Source: Desulfuromonadales bacterium
Lineage (GTDB): Bacteria; Desulfobacterota; Desulfuromonadia; Desulfuromonadales; UBA2294
Reading direction: 5' to 3'
Assembly (NCBI GenBank): GCA_030591795.1
Contig: JAUVAJ010000162.1
Coordinates: forward strand, 1-5,050
Length of the DNA: 5,050 nt
Part shown: positions 1 to 5,050 of the stretch, piece by piece
How positions within the stretch are numbered: position 1 is the stretch's first letter
Layout of the letters: each line of letters begins with the position of its first letter
Translations under genes and position numbers: made by a program
Notes under the pieces: generated by a model
What the model was told of the DNA's origin: nothing
The model's database searches: none
The model's input: only the letters and a program-made list of their open reading frames with translations

Positions 1-161
1 ATTATCGAACGTCACTTGAATATCGCAGCGGTTGCTGGAGTATTGCCGGACACTGGTATGAGCGTCCGGGTGATCGCGGCGTTTCCATAAGCTTCTCTCT
101 CAGTAATATCACCGGCAAAAATCTCAAGCCGCTTACAACTCCCCTGAATAACTGGTTTTAA
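1..161 (+). CDS. lptD: LPS-assembly protein LptD, C-terminal fragment
   Basis: Partial gene entering from the left; the codon frame starts at base 3 and ends at TAA 159-161, leaving 52 residues. LptD is the outer-membrane beta-barrel that, with the lipoprotein LptE, inserts lipopolysaccharide into the outer leaflet. The visible tail fits the end of an LptD barrel: an EYRSGCWSIAGHWYERP stretch (residues 6-22) resembles the conserved Cys-Trp strand near the LptD C-terminus, followed by an alternating strand (GVSISFSLSNI) and a terminal Phe, the usual last residue of outer-membrane barrels. In E. coli this place has two adjacent cysteines used for interdomain disulfides; only one is seen here, which I believe is common outside enterobacteria. 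The downstream promoter begins five bases after the stop. The call rests on a short fragment; another outer-membrane barrel is the main alternative. Confidence 0.72.
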   Translation, partial: YRTSLEYRSGCWSIAGHWYERPGDRGVSISFSLSNITGKNLKPLTTPLNNWF

Positions 162-165
162 TCTC

Positions 166-193
166 TTGACCGTGCAATTCACTTCTGTATAAT
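166..193 (+). promoter_or_regulatory. Sigma70-like promoter for the ComEA-like gene
   Basis: TTGACC at 166-171 and a perfect TATAAT at 188-193 are separated by 16 bp. Transcription would start near 200, about 115 bases upstream of the ATG at 316. It lies immediately after the lptD stop codon, so the ComEA-like gene has its own transcript. Confidence 0.75.
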
Positions 194-199
194 ACGTGG

Positions 200-315
200 C
201 TCATGTCCGCCCGTGTCCGGCTCGGCGGCAAATCATATGATTGGGAGGGGGATCGAGGGGGGACGTTTGTCTGGATGCCGGGATTGTTACATTAACTCTT
301 TTAAGTGGGGAAATT
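200..315 (+). promoter_or_regulatory. Long G-rich 5' leader, unassigned
   Basis: If transcription starts near 200, the mRNA has an untranslated leader of about 115 nt. It contains a possible stem CCGCC 207-211 with GGCGG 224-228, and three close G-runs at 243-245, 247-251 and 257-262. The gene's own Shine-Dalgarno sequence (GTGGGGA, 306-311) is outside these. I recognise no known riboswitch class. The G-runs could form structure or act as an upstream ribosome-contact site; this is inference. Confidence 0.3.
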
Positions 316-609
316 ATGAAACGTTTAGTTACTGTTGGCTTGATGTTATGTGTTCTAGGGGTGGCAGTGCCGGTAGTTACCTTTGCTGCTGGTAGTGCTG
401 ATGCGGTTGAGCAGGCGGCCAAGGTCAGTCTTAATGCCGGATCGGCTATGGATTTACAGACCCTGCCGGGGATTGGCGAAGTCACGGCAGATCGAATTAT
501 TGCCTTCCGTGATGTGAACGGTCCGTTTGCTACGGTTGATGACCTGATCAAGGTCAAGGGTGTAGGATCCAAAACACTGGAGAAGCTTCGCCCAATGCTC
601 GAACTGTAA
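316..609 (+). CDS. Secreted helix-hairpin-helix protein, ComEA family
   Basis: A 97-residue protein. Residues 1-24 form a Sec signal peptide (MKR, a long hydrophobic core, probable cleavage after TFA), so it should act in the periplasm. The mature part is almost entirely one ComEA-type double helix-hairpin-helix unit: VSLNAGSAMDL (38-48), first hairpin LPGIG (50-54), a helix with ADRIIAFR, NGPF (68-71), DDLIKVKGVG with the second hairpin (80-84), and a closing helix KTLEKLRPML. This fold binds DNA without sequence specificity; ComEA proteins bind incoming DNA during natural transformation, but short stand-alone versions are widespread and often of unproven role. The ATG at 316 is chosen because GTGGGGA lies five bases upstream and it gives a clean signal peptide; a TTG at 241 in the same frame would bury the signal. 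The gene is flanked by its own promoter and terminator and is probably monocistronic. Family assignment is firm; a role in competence is not shown. Confidence 0.9.
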   Translation: MKRLVTVGLMLCVLGVAVPVVTFAAGSADAVEQAAKVSLNAGSAMDLQTLPGIGEVTADRIIAFRDVNGPFATVDDLIKVKGVGSKTLEKLRPMLEL

Positions 610-631
610 ACTGTACAAGTTGCTGTTATCG

Positions 632-671
632 GCCCGTCGACCTGTGAAGGTCGGCGGGCTTTTTTGTTTTT
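632..671 (+). terminator. Intrinsic terminator after the ComEA-like gene
   Basis: GCCCGTCGACC (632-642) pairs with GGTCGGCGGGC (649-659) through 11 bp including one G-U wobble, with a six-base loop TGTGAA. It is followed by TTTTTTGTTTTT. It lies 22 bases after the stop codon. Confidence 0.92.
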
Positions 672-749
672 GACGGGAAAAGTATAGCCGAGTAGCCACT
701 AGATGTGGCATTCTTAAAAAGTTGTAAATGCGTGCAGGAGCAGGGTGAA

Positions 750-1100
750 ATGCCGGTAGCAAATCCAAGTACAACTGAAACGCCTAAACGTCGGATACCG
801 AGCTGGTTTATAATTCGGGTGGTGGTGATCCTCGGCCTGACAGTTTTCGGCGATCGGGGTATCCTGCATGTCTGGAGAGCCAATCAGCAAAAGGTAGAGT
901 TGGAAAAGCAGATTGAGGCGTTGGAGCAGGTTAATGCCGGACTACGGCAGGAGATTGATGCTCTGCGCAATGATCTGAAAACCATCGAAAGCCTGGCACG
1001 GCGTGAACTAGGCATGGTTCGCGACGATGAACAGGTCTATCAGTTCCCACCGAATAAACAGCGCTTTCATCCACCAGGCAATGCACCACAAATGGAATGA
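750..1100 (+). CDS. FtsB/DivIC-type septum formation initiator protein
   Basis: A 116-residue bitopic membrane protein of the septum-formation-initiator family. FtsB in Proteobacteria joins FtsL and FtsQ in the divisome and helps activate septal peptidoglycan synthesis. Visible order: a basic cytoplasmic tail (KRR, 13-15), one membrane helix (about 17-34), the GDRGIL turn typical of FtsB just outside the membrane (34-39), a heptad-rich coiled coil (about 43-80, LEKQIEALEQVNAGLRQEI), then the family's closing motif IESLARRELGMVRDDEQVYQF. The C-terminal tail after about residue 99 is polar and proline-containing. The ATG at 750 has AGGAG (736-740) and AGGGTGA (742-748) upstream; an in-frame GTG at 705 lacks a good ribosome site and sits inside a small hairpin. 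No convincing promoter was found between the upstream terminator and this gene. It probably heads the operon that includes argS. Confidence 0.88.
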   Translation: MPVANPSTTETPKRRIPSWFIIRVVVILGLTVFGDRGILHVWRANQQKVELEKQIEALEQVNAGLRQEIDALRNDLKTIESLARRELGMVRDDEQVYQFPPNKQRFHPPGNAPQME

Positions 1101-1120
1101 TCTCGGCCAAGTCTCTATAG

Positions 1121-1149
1121 TTGACAGAGGGGTGGCTGAGGGATAACAT
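1121..1149 (+). promoter_or_regulatory. Possible internal promoter before the small Cys protein and argS
   Basis: A perfect TTGACA (1121-1126) is followed after 17 bp by TAACAT (1144-1149), matching TATAAT at four of six positions. It sits in the 80-base gap after the FtsB-like gene and would allow separate expression of the three downstream genes, with a start near 1156. Prediction from sequence only. Confidence 0.45.
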
Positions 1150-1152
1150 ACA

Positions 1153-1168
1153 GCGCCATTTACGGCGC
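1153..1168 (+). promoter_or_regulatory. GC-rich hairpin abutting the ribosome binding site
   Basis: GCGCC (1153-1157) and GGCGC (1164-1168) form a perfect 5-bp stem with a six-base loop ATTTAC. The next bases, GGGAG at 1169-1173, are the Shine-Dalgarno sequence of the gene starting at 1181. There is no T-run, so it is not an intrinsic terminator. It might affect translation initiation or mRNA stability; function is inferred only. Confidence 0.35.
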
Positions 1169-1180
1169 GGGAGCGACAAG

Positions 1181-1354
1181 ATGACACGTGATGTCGGACA
1201 AATTTGTCTGGTCTGTGCCTGGCGCGCCAATTGTAAAAAGCGGTTCAGTCTCGGTGGTGATGTCACGTTGCATTGCCCTGATTTTACCCGCGATGTGCTG
1301 CTTGATAAAGAATTGCAAGACAAGAAGCTCGACGAGGAGACACAAAGAAACTGA
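1181..1354 (+). CDS. Small four-cysteine protein of unknown function
   Basis: A 57-residue protein. Its N-terminal two thirds holds four cysteines, C9, C12, C18 and C32 (spacing C-x2-C-x5-C-x13-C), with H31 next to the last. Key segments are ICLVCAWRANCKKRF and HCPDFTRDV; the last 18 or so residues are charged (DKELQDKKLDEETQRN). The pattern suggests binding of one zinc ion or an iron-sulphur cluster, but which is not decided. From memory it resembles small hypothetical proteins of Desulfuromonadales; I cannot name a characterised family. The ATG at 1181 has GGGAG (1169-1173) seven bases upstream; an in-frame TTG at 1121 would give 77 residues but has no ribosome site and is itself part of the TTGACA element. 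Its stop overlaps the argS start by one base, so the two are probably translationally coupled. There is no signal peptide or membrane segment, so it should be cytoplasmic. Confidence 0.82.
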   Translation: MTRDVGQICLVCAWRANCKKRFSLGGDVTLHCPDFTRDVLLDKELQDKKLDEETQRN

Positions 1355-3015
1355 TGAAGGATCAACTTCGGCTGAAAATTACCGCCGCACTGAAAACTTG
1401 TTACGATACCGGTTCACTCAATTCTGGCGAAATTCCGGGGTTTGCTCTCGAACTCCCTGGTAAAATTGAACATGGTGATTTTGCTACTAACGCTGCTATG
1501 CTCTTGGCCAAGGCCGAGCGTAAAGCTCCTCGGCAGATCGCGGCAGCGCTGATCACCGCTCTCGGTGATGGCGACGGTCTCTGGACCAAAGTCGAGATTG
1601 CCGGGCCCGGCTTTATAAACTTTTTTCTCAATCCATCCTGCTGGTACGAAGTTCTTGATCGGGTTATGACTCAGGGTGGGGCGTTCGGTCGGTCTGATAT
1701 AGGTAAAGGGAAAAAGGTTCAGGTTGAATTCGTCAGTGCCAATCCTACTGGACCGTTGCATATCGGTCACGGGCGCGGTGCCGCGGTCGGTGATGCAGTC
1801 GCCTCGGTTCTGCAAGCGGCCGGTTTTAGTATCCAACGTGAATACTACGTCAATGATGCTGGTAATCAGGTTGCTACCCTCGGACGTTCTATCTGGCTGC
1901 GTTTGCGTGAGCTGGGCGGCGAAACTATCGAGTTCCCCGAAGATGGCTATCAGGCCGAATATGTGCGTGAGTTGGCGGCGAAGTTGCGTGACGCCGAGCC
2001 GGATGTTCAGTCGCTGGCTGAGGATGAAGCGCTTAAACGTTGTGCCGCTTTTGGCGTACGCCATATTCTGGATTGGATCGCAGATGATCTCAAGGCGTTC
2101 GGTATCAACTTCGACAACTGGTACAGTGAACAGTCGTTGTACGACCGCGACATGGTCAACACCGAACTCGGCAAGCTGGCCGATAAGGGGCTGTCGTTTG
2201 AGCAGGATGGCGCTCTCTGGTTCAAGACCACCGAGTATGGCGATGACAAGGATCGGGTGCTGATCAAATCAGATGGCAGTCCGACCTATTTCGCTTCCGA
2301 TGTCGCCTATCACATGGAGAAGTTTGAGCGCGGTTTCGATCGGGTTATCGATGTCTGGGGTGCCGATCACCATGGCTACGTAGCGCGGATGAAGGCGGTC
2401 CTCTCAGGTCTCGGTCATCCACCGGAAGATCTGGAAGTGTTGTTGATCCAGATGGTAAACCTGCTGCGTGATGGCCAGCCGGTTACTATGGGCAAGCGCT
2501 CCGGTAATTTCATCACTCTACGTGAGGTGGTGGATGAGGTCGGTAGTGACGCCTGTCGCTTCTTTTTCCTGATGCGGCGCTCGGATAGTCAGCTCGATTT
2601 TGATCTGGAGCTGGCCAAGAAGCAGAACAATGAGAACCCGGTCTATTACGTACAGTATGCTCATGCCAGAATACGCAGTATTCAGCGCAACGCTACTGAA
2701 GCCGGAATAGCCACCCCTGAGCCGGGTGAGGTAGATTTCTCAACCCTGACCGATGCTGACGAGCTGGCTCTGGCCAAGCAGATGAATCAGCTCACCGAGG
2801 TGGTCGAGCAGGCGGCACTCGGTTATGAGCCACACAAGCTTGTTTATTATCTGCAGGATCTGGCCGCACTGTTCCACAGTTATTATAATCGGCAGAAGGT
2901 GCTGGTCGATGATCCGGCTACATCTCGCGCCCGTCTCTATCTGGTAGAATGTGTGCGCAGAGTAATTGCCAACGCCCTGGGGATTCTAGGAATTTCCGCA
3001 CCGGATAAAATGTAG
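1354..3015 (+). CDS. argS: Arginine--tRNA ligase
   Basis: Complete class Ia arginyl-tRNA synthetase of 553 residues, close to the usual bacterial length (E. coli 577). It charges tRNA-Arg with arginine using ATP in the cytoplasm. N-terminal Add1 domain about 1-110 (with KIEHGDFATNAAM and GPGFINFFL); the catalytic domain starts at VEFVSANPTGPLHIGHGRG with HIGH at 136-139; YVNDAGNQ at 165-172 and WGADHHGYVARMKA at 335-348 are strong family signatures; the second signature loop is MGKRSG (379-384), the expected degenerate form of KMSKS in many bacterial ArgRS. The DALR anticodon-binding domain runs from about YVQYAHARI (432-440) to the end. The ATG overlaps the upstream TGA (TGATG). A GAGGAG at 1334-1339 lies 14 bases upstream, rather far, so initiation probably relies partly on coupling. 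No disruption is seen. Confidence 0.98.
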   Translation: MKDQLRLKITAALKTCYDTGSLNSGEIPGFALELPGKIEHGDFATNAAMLLAKAERKAPRQIAAALITALGDGDGLWTKVEIAGPGFINFFLNPSCWYEVLDRVMTQGGAFGRSDIGKGKKVQVEFVSANPTGPLHIGHGRGAAVGDAVASVLQAAGFSIQREYYVNDAGNQVATLGRSIWLRLRELGGETIEFPEDGYQAEYVRELAAKLRDAEPDVQSLAEDEALKRCAAFGVRHILDWIADDLKAFGINFDNWYSEQSLYDRDMVNTELGKLADKGLSFEQDGALWFKTTEYGDDKDRVLIKSDGSPTYFASDVAYHMEKFERGFDRVIDVWGADHHGYVARMKAVLSGLGHPPEDLEVLLIQMVNLLRDGQPVTMGKRSGNFITLREVVDEVGSDACRFFFLMRRSDSQLDFDLELAKKQNNENPVYYVQYAHARIRSIQRNATEAGIATPEPGEVDFSTLTDADELALAKQMNQLTEVVEQAALGYEPHKLVYYLQDLAALFHSYYNRQKVLVDDPATSRARLYLVECVRRVIANALGILGISAPDKM

Positions 3016-3034
3016 GATCAAAGGGGGATCGATA

Positions 3035-3715
3035 ATGGTTCAGAAAAATCGCAGAGAACGGCGTTCATCTAATCGCAAACCACTGTTTACAGCAGTATTA
3101 CTGGCTGTGGTTGCAGTCTTCAGCTTCGGTATCGGTTTCATGGCTGGTCGGAACAGCGTCCCGATGGTTCCTGCTGATATAGTAACCTCTGCACCGAGGC
3201 AACCGATAGCGGTGCCGAAAGTAGATCCGTCAATCGAGGTTGTCGAAGAGAAGCTGAAAGAAGAGAAATTGACCTTCTTCGAGGCTTTACCGAAAGGCGA
3301 GCAACAACCTCTAGGTAGCGGTATCAATATGCCACCAGTCGAGCAAGATCCGGTTGCCGCCAAGATTGCCCAGCAACCGACCGAGGTCGCTCCGGCTCCG
3401 ATTAAGCCGGCTCCAGTCAAGAAAACCACCACCGCCAAGCCTACTGCCAAAGTTACAACTATCGCCAAGACGGCCACAGCCACGCCGCATGTGCTGCAGA
3501 TCTCGTCATTTCGTAGTCCGGATGAAGCCGGCATTCTGGTTCGCCGTCTGGAGAAGAAGGGGTATAGTCCATATATTCAGCAAGCTGACCTCGGTAGCAA
3601 AGGGGTCTGGTATCGAGTTTTTCTTGGTCCATACACCAGCAAAGAGAAGGCTCAGACTGCAGCTATCAGCCTGAAGTCCGATGAAAAGCTCGATTCGCTG
3701 GTGCGTAAGAAATAA
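3035..3715 (+). CDS. SPOR-domain inner-membrane protein
   Basis: A 226-residue bitopic protein. Order: a very basic cytoplasmic tail (KNRRERRSSNRK), one membrane helix about 17-37, a periplasmic stretch with a charged patch (EVVEEKLKEEK, 68-78) and LPKGEQQPLGSGIN (85-98), a Pro/Ala/Lys/Thr-rich linker about 113-150, and a SPOR domain 151-226 (HVLQISSFRSPDEAGILVRRL, then WYRVFLGPYTSKEKAQ). SPOR domains bind glycan strands stripped of stem peptides and thereby locate proteins at the division septum (known for FtsN and DedD). Its topology is FtsN/DedD-like, but it cannot be called FtsN from this alone. AAGGGGG (3021-3027) lies seven bases before the ATG, and the gene follows argS by 19 bases, so it is probably the operon's last protein gene. 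No terminator is visible before the tRNA promoter, so transcripts may run on to the terminator behind the tRNA. Confidence 0.9.
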   Translation: MVQKNRRERRSSNRKPLFTAVLLAVVAVFSFGIGFMAGRNSVPMVPADIVTSAPRQPIAVPKVDPSIEVVEEKLKEEKLTFFEALPKGEQQPLGSGINMPPVEQDPVAAKIAQQPTEVAPAPIKPAPVKKTTTAKPTAKVTTIAKTATATPHVLQISSFRSPDEAGILVRRLEKKGYSPYIQQADLGSKGVWYRVFLGPYTSKEKAQTAAISLKSDEKLDSLVRKK

Positions 3716-3739
3716 TCAGGAAATCTACTGTATTTTCTC

Positions 3740-3768
3740 TTGACACCTACAGGGTGTAACTATATAGT
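3740..3768 (+). promoter_or_regulatory. Strong sigma70-like promoter for tRNA-fMet
   Basis: A perfect TTGACA (3740-3745) is followed after exactly 17 bp by TATAGT (3763-3768). Transcription would begin about 3775, a few bases before the tRNA 5' end. The near-consensus match suits a stable RNA gene. Confidence 0.8.
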
Positions 3769-3781
3769 CTGCGTCTGTTGT

Positions 3782-3858
<77 letters not shown>

Positions 3859-3866
3859 AATCATTT

Positions 3867-3898
3867 AAAGGGATCTGCCAATTGGTGGATCCCTTTTT
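3867..3898 (+). terminator. Intrinsic terminator after tRNA-fMet
   Basis: AAAGGGATC (3867-3875) pairs with GATCCCTTT (3888-3896). The stem continues inward through two wobble pairs and CC/GG to a four-base loop AATT. The 3' side runs into TTTTT (3894-3898). It begins nine bases after the tRNA CCA and may also end the upstream operon. Confidence 0.88.
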
Positions 3899-3902
3899 GT
3901 TT

Positions 3903-4049
3903 GTTCTGTATCGGATTGGTAAGTTCATTGATGAATAAATGTAGACAGTGCTGCTGTGAAAAAGGCGACAGTTTTTTTATTAAATAATCTATCCTCCTTT
4001 ATCTGACAGGTTGACATCCACCCGGCAAGGCATTGCACAATCCTTTTGC
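3903..4049 (+). other. AT-rich intergenic stretch with no clear gene
   Basis: No convincing gene lies between the tRNA terminator and the next gene's promoter. It contains a direct repeat TGACA (4004-4008 and 4012-4016), a perfect TTGACA (4011-4016) lacking a good -10 at normal spacing, and a tiny 18-codon ORF (3931-3987) rich in cysteine with only a weak possible ribosome site. No tRNA 3'-end duplication marking an integration site was seen. Confidence 0.5.
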
Positions 4050-4060
4050 TTTACTAGCAA
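4046..4060 (+). repeat. Inverted repeat over the -35 region, possible operator
   Basis: TTGCT (4046-4050) and AGCAA (4056-4060) are perfect inverted arms around a five-base spacer. The element covers the putative -35 hexamer of the downstream gene, the position expected for an operator. Five-base arms can arise by chance in 150 bases, so this is only suggestive. Confidence 0.3.
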
Positions 4061-4079
4061 CATGTAACACATCTATAAT
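4050..4079 (+). promoter_or_regulatory. Putative promoter of the NMT1/THI5-like gene
   Basis: A perfect TATAAT (4074-4079) is preceded by TTTACT (4050-4055, four of six matches to TTGACA) at 18 bp. Transcription would start near 4086, about 35 bases before the ATG at 4121. Confidence 0.5.
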
Positions 4080-4120
4080 ACAGATTATTTTCTTCGTGCT
4101 CCTATTATCTCAGGGTTAGC

Positions 4121-5050
4121 ATGTCAGAAACTCCATCCACATGCAGGAATCTTATCCGTCTGACTATCGCCGTCTGTACGTTGTTGTACATCTGTCTTTT
4201 GCCGCTACAGGCTTTCTCCGCTCCGGAAAAAGTTGTACTTCAACTAAAATGGTTCCACCAGTTCCAGTTTGCCGGTTACTACGCCGCTATCGATCAGGGT
4301 TACTACGCCGATGTCGGACTCGACGTCGAACTTCGCGAGGGCGCACCTGAAATCAACTTCATCGACAATCTGATTTCAGATGAAGCCGACTATCTGGTCT
4401 ATTCCCCAGGAGCGCTACTGCATCGATCAAAAGGAAAGAAGATAGTCGCTCTGGCCAGTATATTCCAACACTCGCCACTGGTTTTTCTCAGCCTCCGGGA
4501 TTCAGGGATTTTGTCACCTACTGACCTGGCAGGTCGTCGCGTAATGGTCGATGATGTTTTCGACTCTGAGTTGCTGGCTATGTGTCGCAACGAAGGCGTC
4601 GATCTCGACCGTCTTATTCGAATACCTCATAGCTGGAATATCCAGGATTTAATTCTGGGCCGGGTCGATGCCATGAGTGCCTATCTCACTGACGCCAACA
4701 GTCTTCTGGCTAGACAAAACGCAGACTACAGGATTATCAATCCTCTGACTTACGGCATCGATTTTTACGGTGATATTCTGTTTACATCTGAGGATGAGAT
4801 TCATCAGCATCCAGAGCGGGTTCTGGCCTTTCGTAACGCCAGCCTTAGAGGCTGGCACTATGCTATGGAGCATCCCAATGAAGTAATTGATCTGTTACTC
4901 AGAACCTACGGCAGTCACCTTACGCGAGAAGAGCTGCAATTTGAAGCTGAGGTAATGAAGACACTGATTTTGCCTGACCTGGTTGCCATCGGTCATATGA
5001 ATCCTGGCCGCTGGCAGCATATCGTCAACTCCTACATTTCTCTCGATATG
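4121..5050 (+). CDS. NMT1/THI5-like solute-binding domain protein, N-terminal part, probable sensor
   Basis: An open frame of 310 codons runs off the right edge. Residues 1-34 look like a Sec signal peptide or anchor (basic R9/R13, hydrophobic core 11-29, possible cleavage after AFSA). From about residue 37 it is an NMT1/THI5-type periplasmic binding fold: VVLQLKWFHQFQFAGYYAA (38-56), QGYYADVGLDVEL (59-71), FQHSPLVFLSLRDSGI (115-130), a DLAGRRVMVDD hinge region, a TYGIDFYGDILFTSEDEI segment, and GHMNPGRWQHI (291-301). The CCCFC motif of yeast THI5 pyrimidine synthase is absent, so it should bind a ligand rather than make one. This form, especially FQHSPLVFL and the GHMNPGRWQHI end, is one I associate with the input domain of membrane histidine kinases or diguanylate cyclases; that is from memory. 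A plain ABC-transporter binding protein for a thiamine precursor is the alternative. AGGG (4112-4115) lies five bases before the ATG, and a stop codon at 4076 rules out an earlier start. Confidence 0.85.
   Translation, partial: MSETPSTCRNLIRLTIAVCTLLYICLLPLQAFSAPEKVVLQLKWFHQFQFAGYYAAIDQGYYADVGLDVELREGAPEINFIDNLISDEADYLVYSPGALLHRSKGKKIVALASIFQHSPLVFLSLRDSGILSPTDLAGRRVMVDDVFDSELLAMCRNEGVDLDRLIRIPHSWNIQDLILGRVDAMSAYLTDANSLLARQNADYRIINPLTYGIDFYGDILFTSEDEIHQHPERVLAFRNASLRGWHYAMEHPNEVIDLLLRTYGSHLTREELQFEAEVMKTLILPDLVAIGHMNPGRWQHIVNSYISLDM

Noticed and set aside
1..90. Open frame in the first reading frame ending at TAA 88-90
   Set aside because: It overlaps the third-frame reading to 161, which gives recognisable LptD-like barrel strands and a terminal Phe; the first-frame product resembles nothing I know.
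213..395. Possible leader peptide starting at GTG 213 or ATG 237
   Set aside because: No ribosome site precedes either start, and the frame runs well into the ComEA-like gene out of phase.
670..699. TTGACG at 670-675 as a promoter for the FtsB-like gene
   Set aside because: No acceptable -10 lies 16-18 bp downstream, and the element is within the terminator T-tract.
1414..2064. Long reverse-strand open frame inside argS
   Set aside because: It is an antisense shadow of a fully intact argS, with no ribosome site or recognisable domain.
3941..3978. Possible second terminator before the T-run at 3972-3978
   Set aside because: Only short, mismatched pairings such as ACAG/CTGT can be formed; no stable GC stem abuts the T-run.
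4011..4041. TTGACA (4011-4016) with CACAAT (4036-4041) as the sensor gene promoter
   Set aside because: The spacer is 19 bp and the -10 is poor; the TATAAT at 4074-4079 is the better candidate.
4033..4049. Sigma54-like TTGCAC and TTGC elements
   Set aside because: The spacing between the two elements is two bases too long and the -24 GG is not intact.

Overview
The window looks like ordinary chromosome from a Gram-negative bacterium. An LptD-type outer-membrane C-terminus at the left edge implies lipopolysaccharide. The gene mix (stand-alone periplasmic ComEA-like protein, FtsB-like protein, a four-cysteine small protein, argS, a SPOR protein, then an NMT1/THI5-type sensor domain) and moderate GC content suggest the Desulfuromonadales/Geobacter group. 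That taxonomic placement is inference from gene style and order, not a database result.

Layout, all on the + strand: (1) 1-161, C-terminal tail of lptD, read in the third frame. (2) 166-671, a self-contained unit: a sigma70-like promoter, a leader of about 115 nt, a 97-residue secreted helix-hairpin-helix (ComEA-family) protein and an intrinsic terminator. (3) 750-3715, a likely operon: FtsB/DivIC-like division protein, an 80-nt gap with a possible internal promoter and a small hairpin, a 57-residue four-cysteine protein, argS (overlapping by one base, TGATG) and a SPOR-domain membrane protein. (4) 3740-3898, a strong promoter, initiator tRNA-fMet with encoded CCA, and an intrinsic terminator. 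(5) 3903-4120, an AT-rich intergenic stretch with a candidate promoter and an inverted repeat over its -35 region. (6) 4121-5050, the N-terminal 310 residues of an exported NMT1/THI5-like solute-binding protein that runs off the right edge, probably the sensing part of a larger signalling protein.

The central block joins envelope and division functions (FtsB-like, SPOR) to translation (argS, tRNA-fMet). No mobile element, CRISPR array, phage gene or defence system was seen. The least explained items are the four-cysteine protein coupled to argS, the hairpin next to its ribosome binding site, the G-rich comEA-type leader, and the full architecture of the truncated sensor at the right edge.
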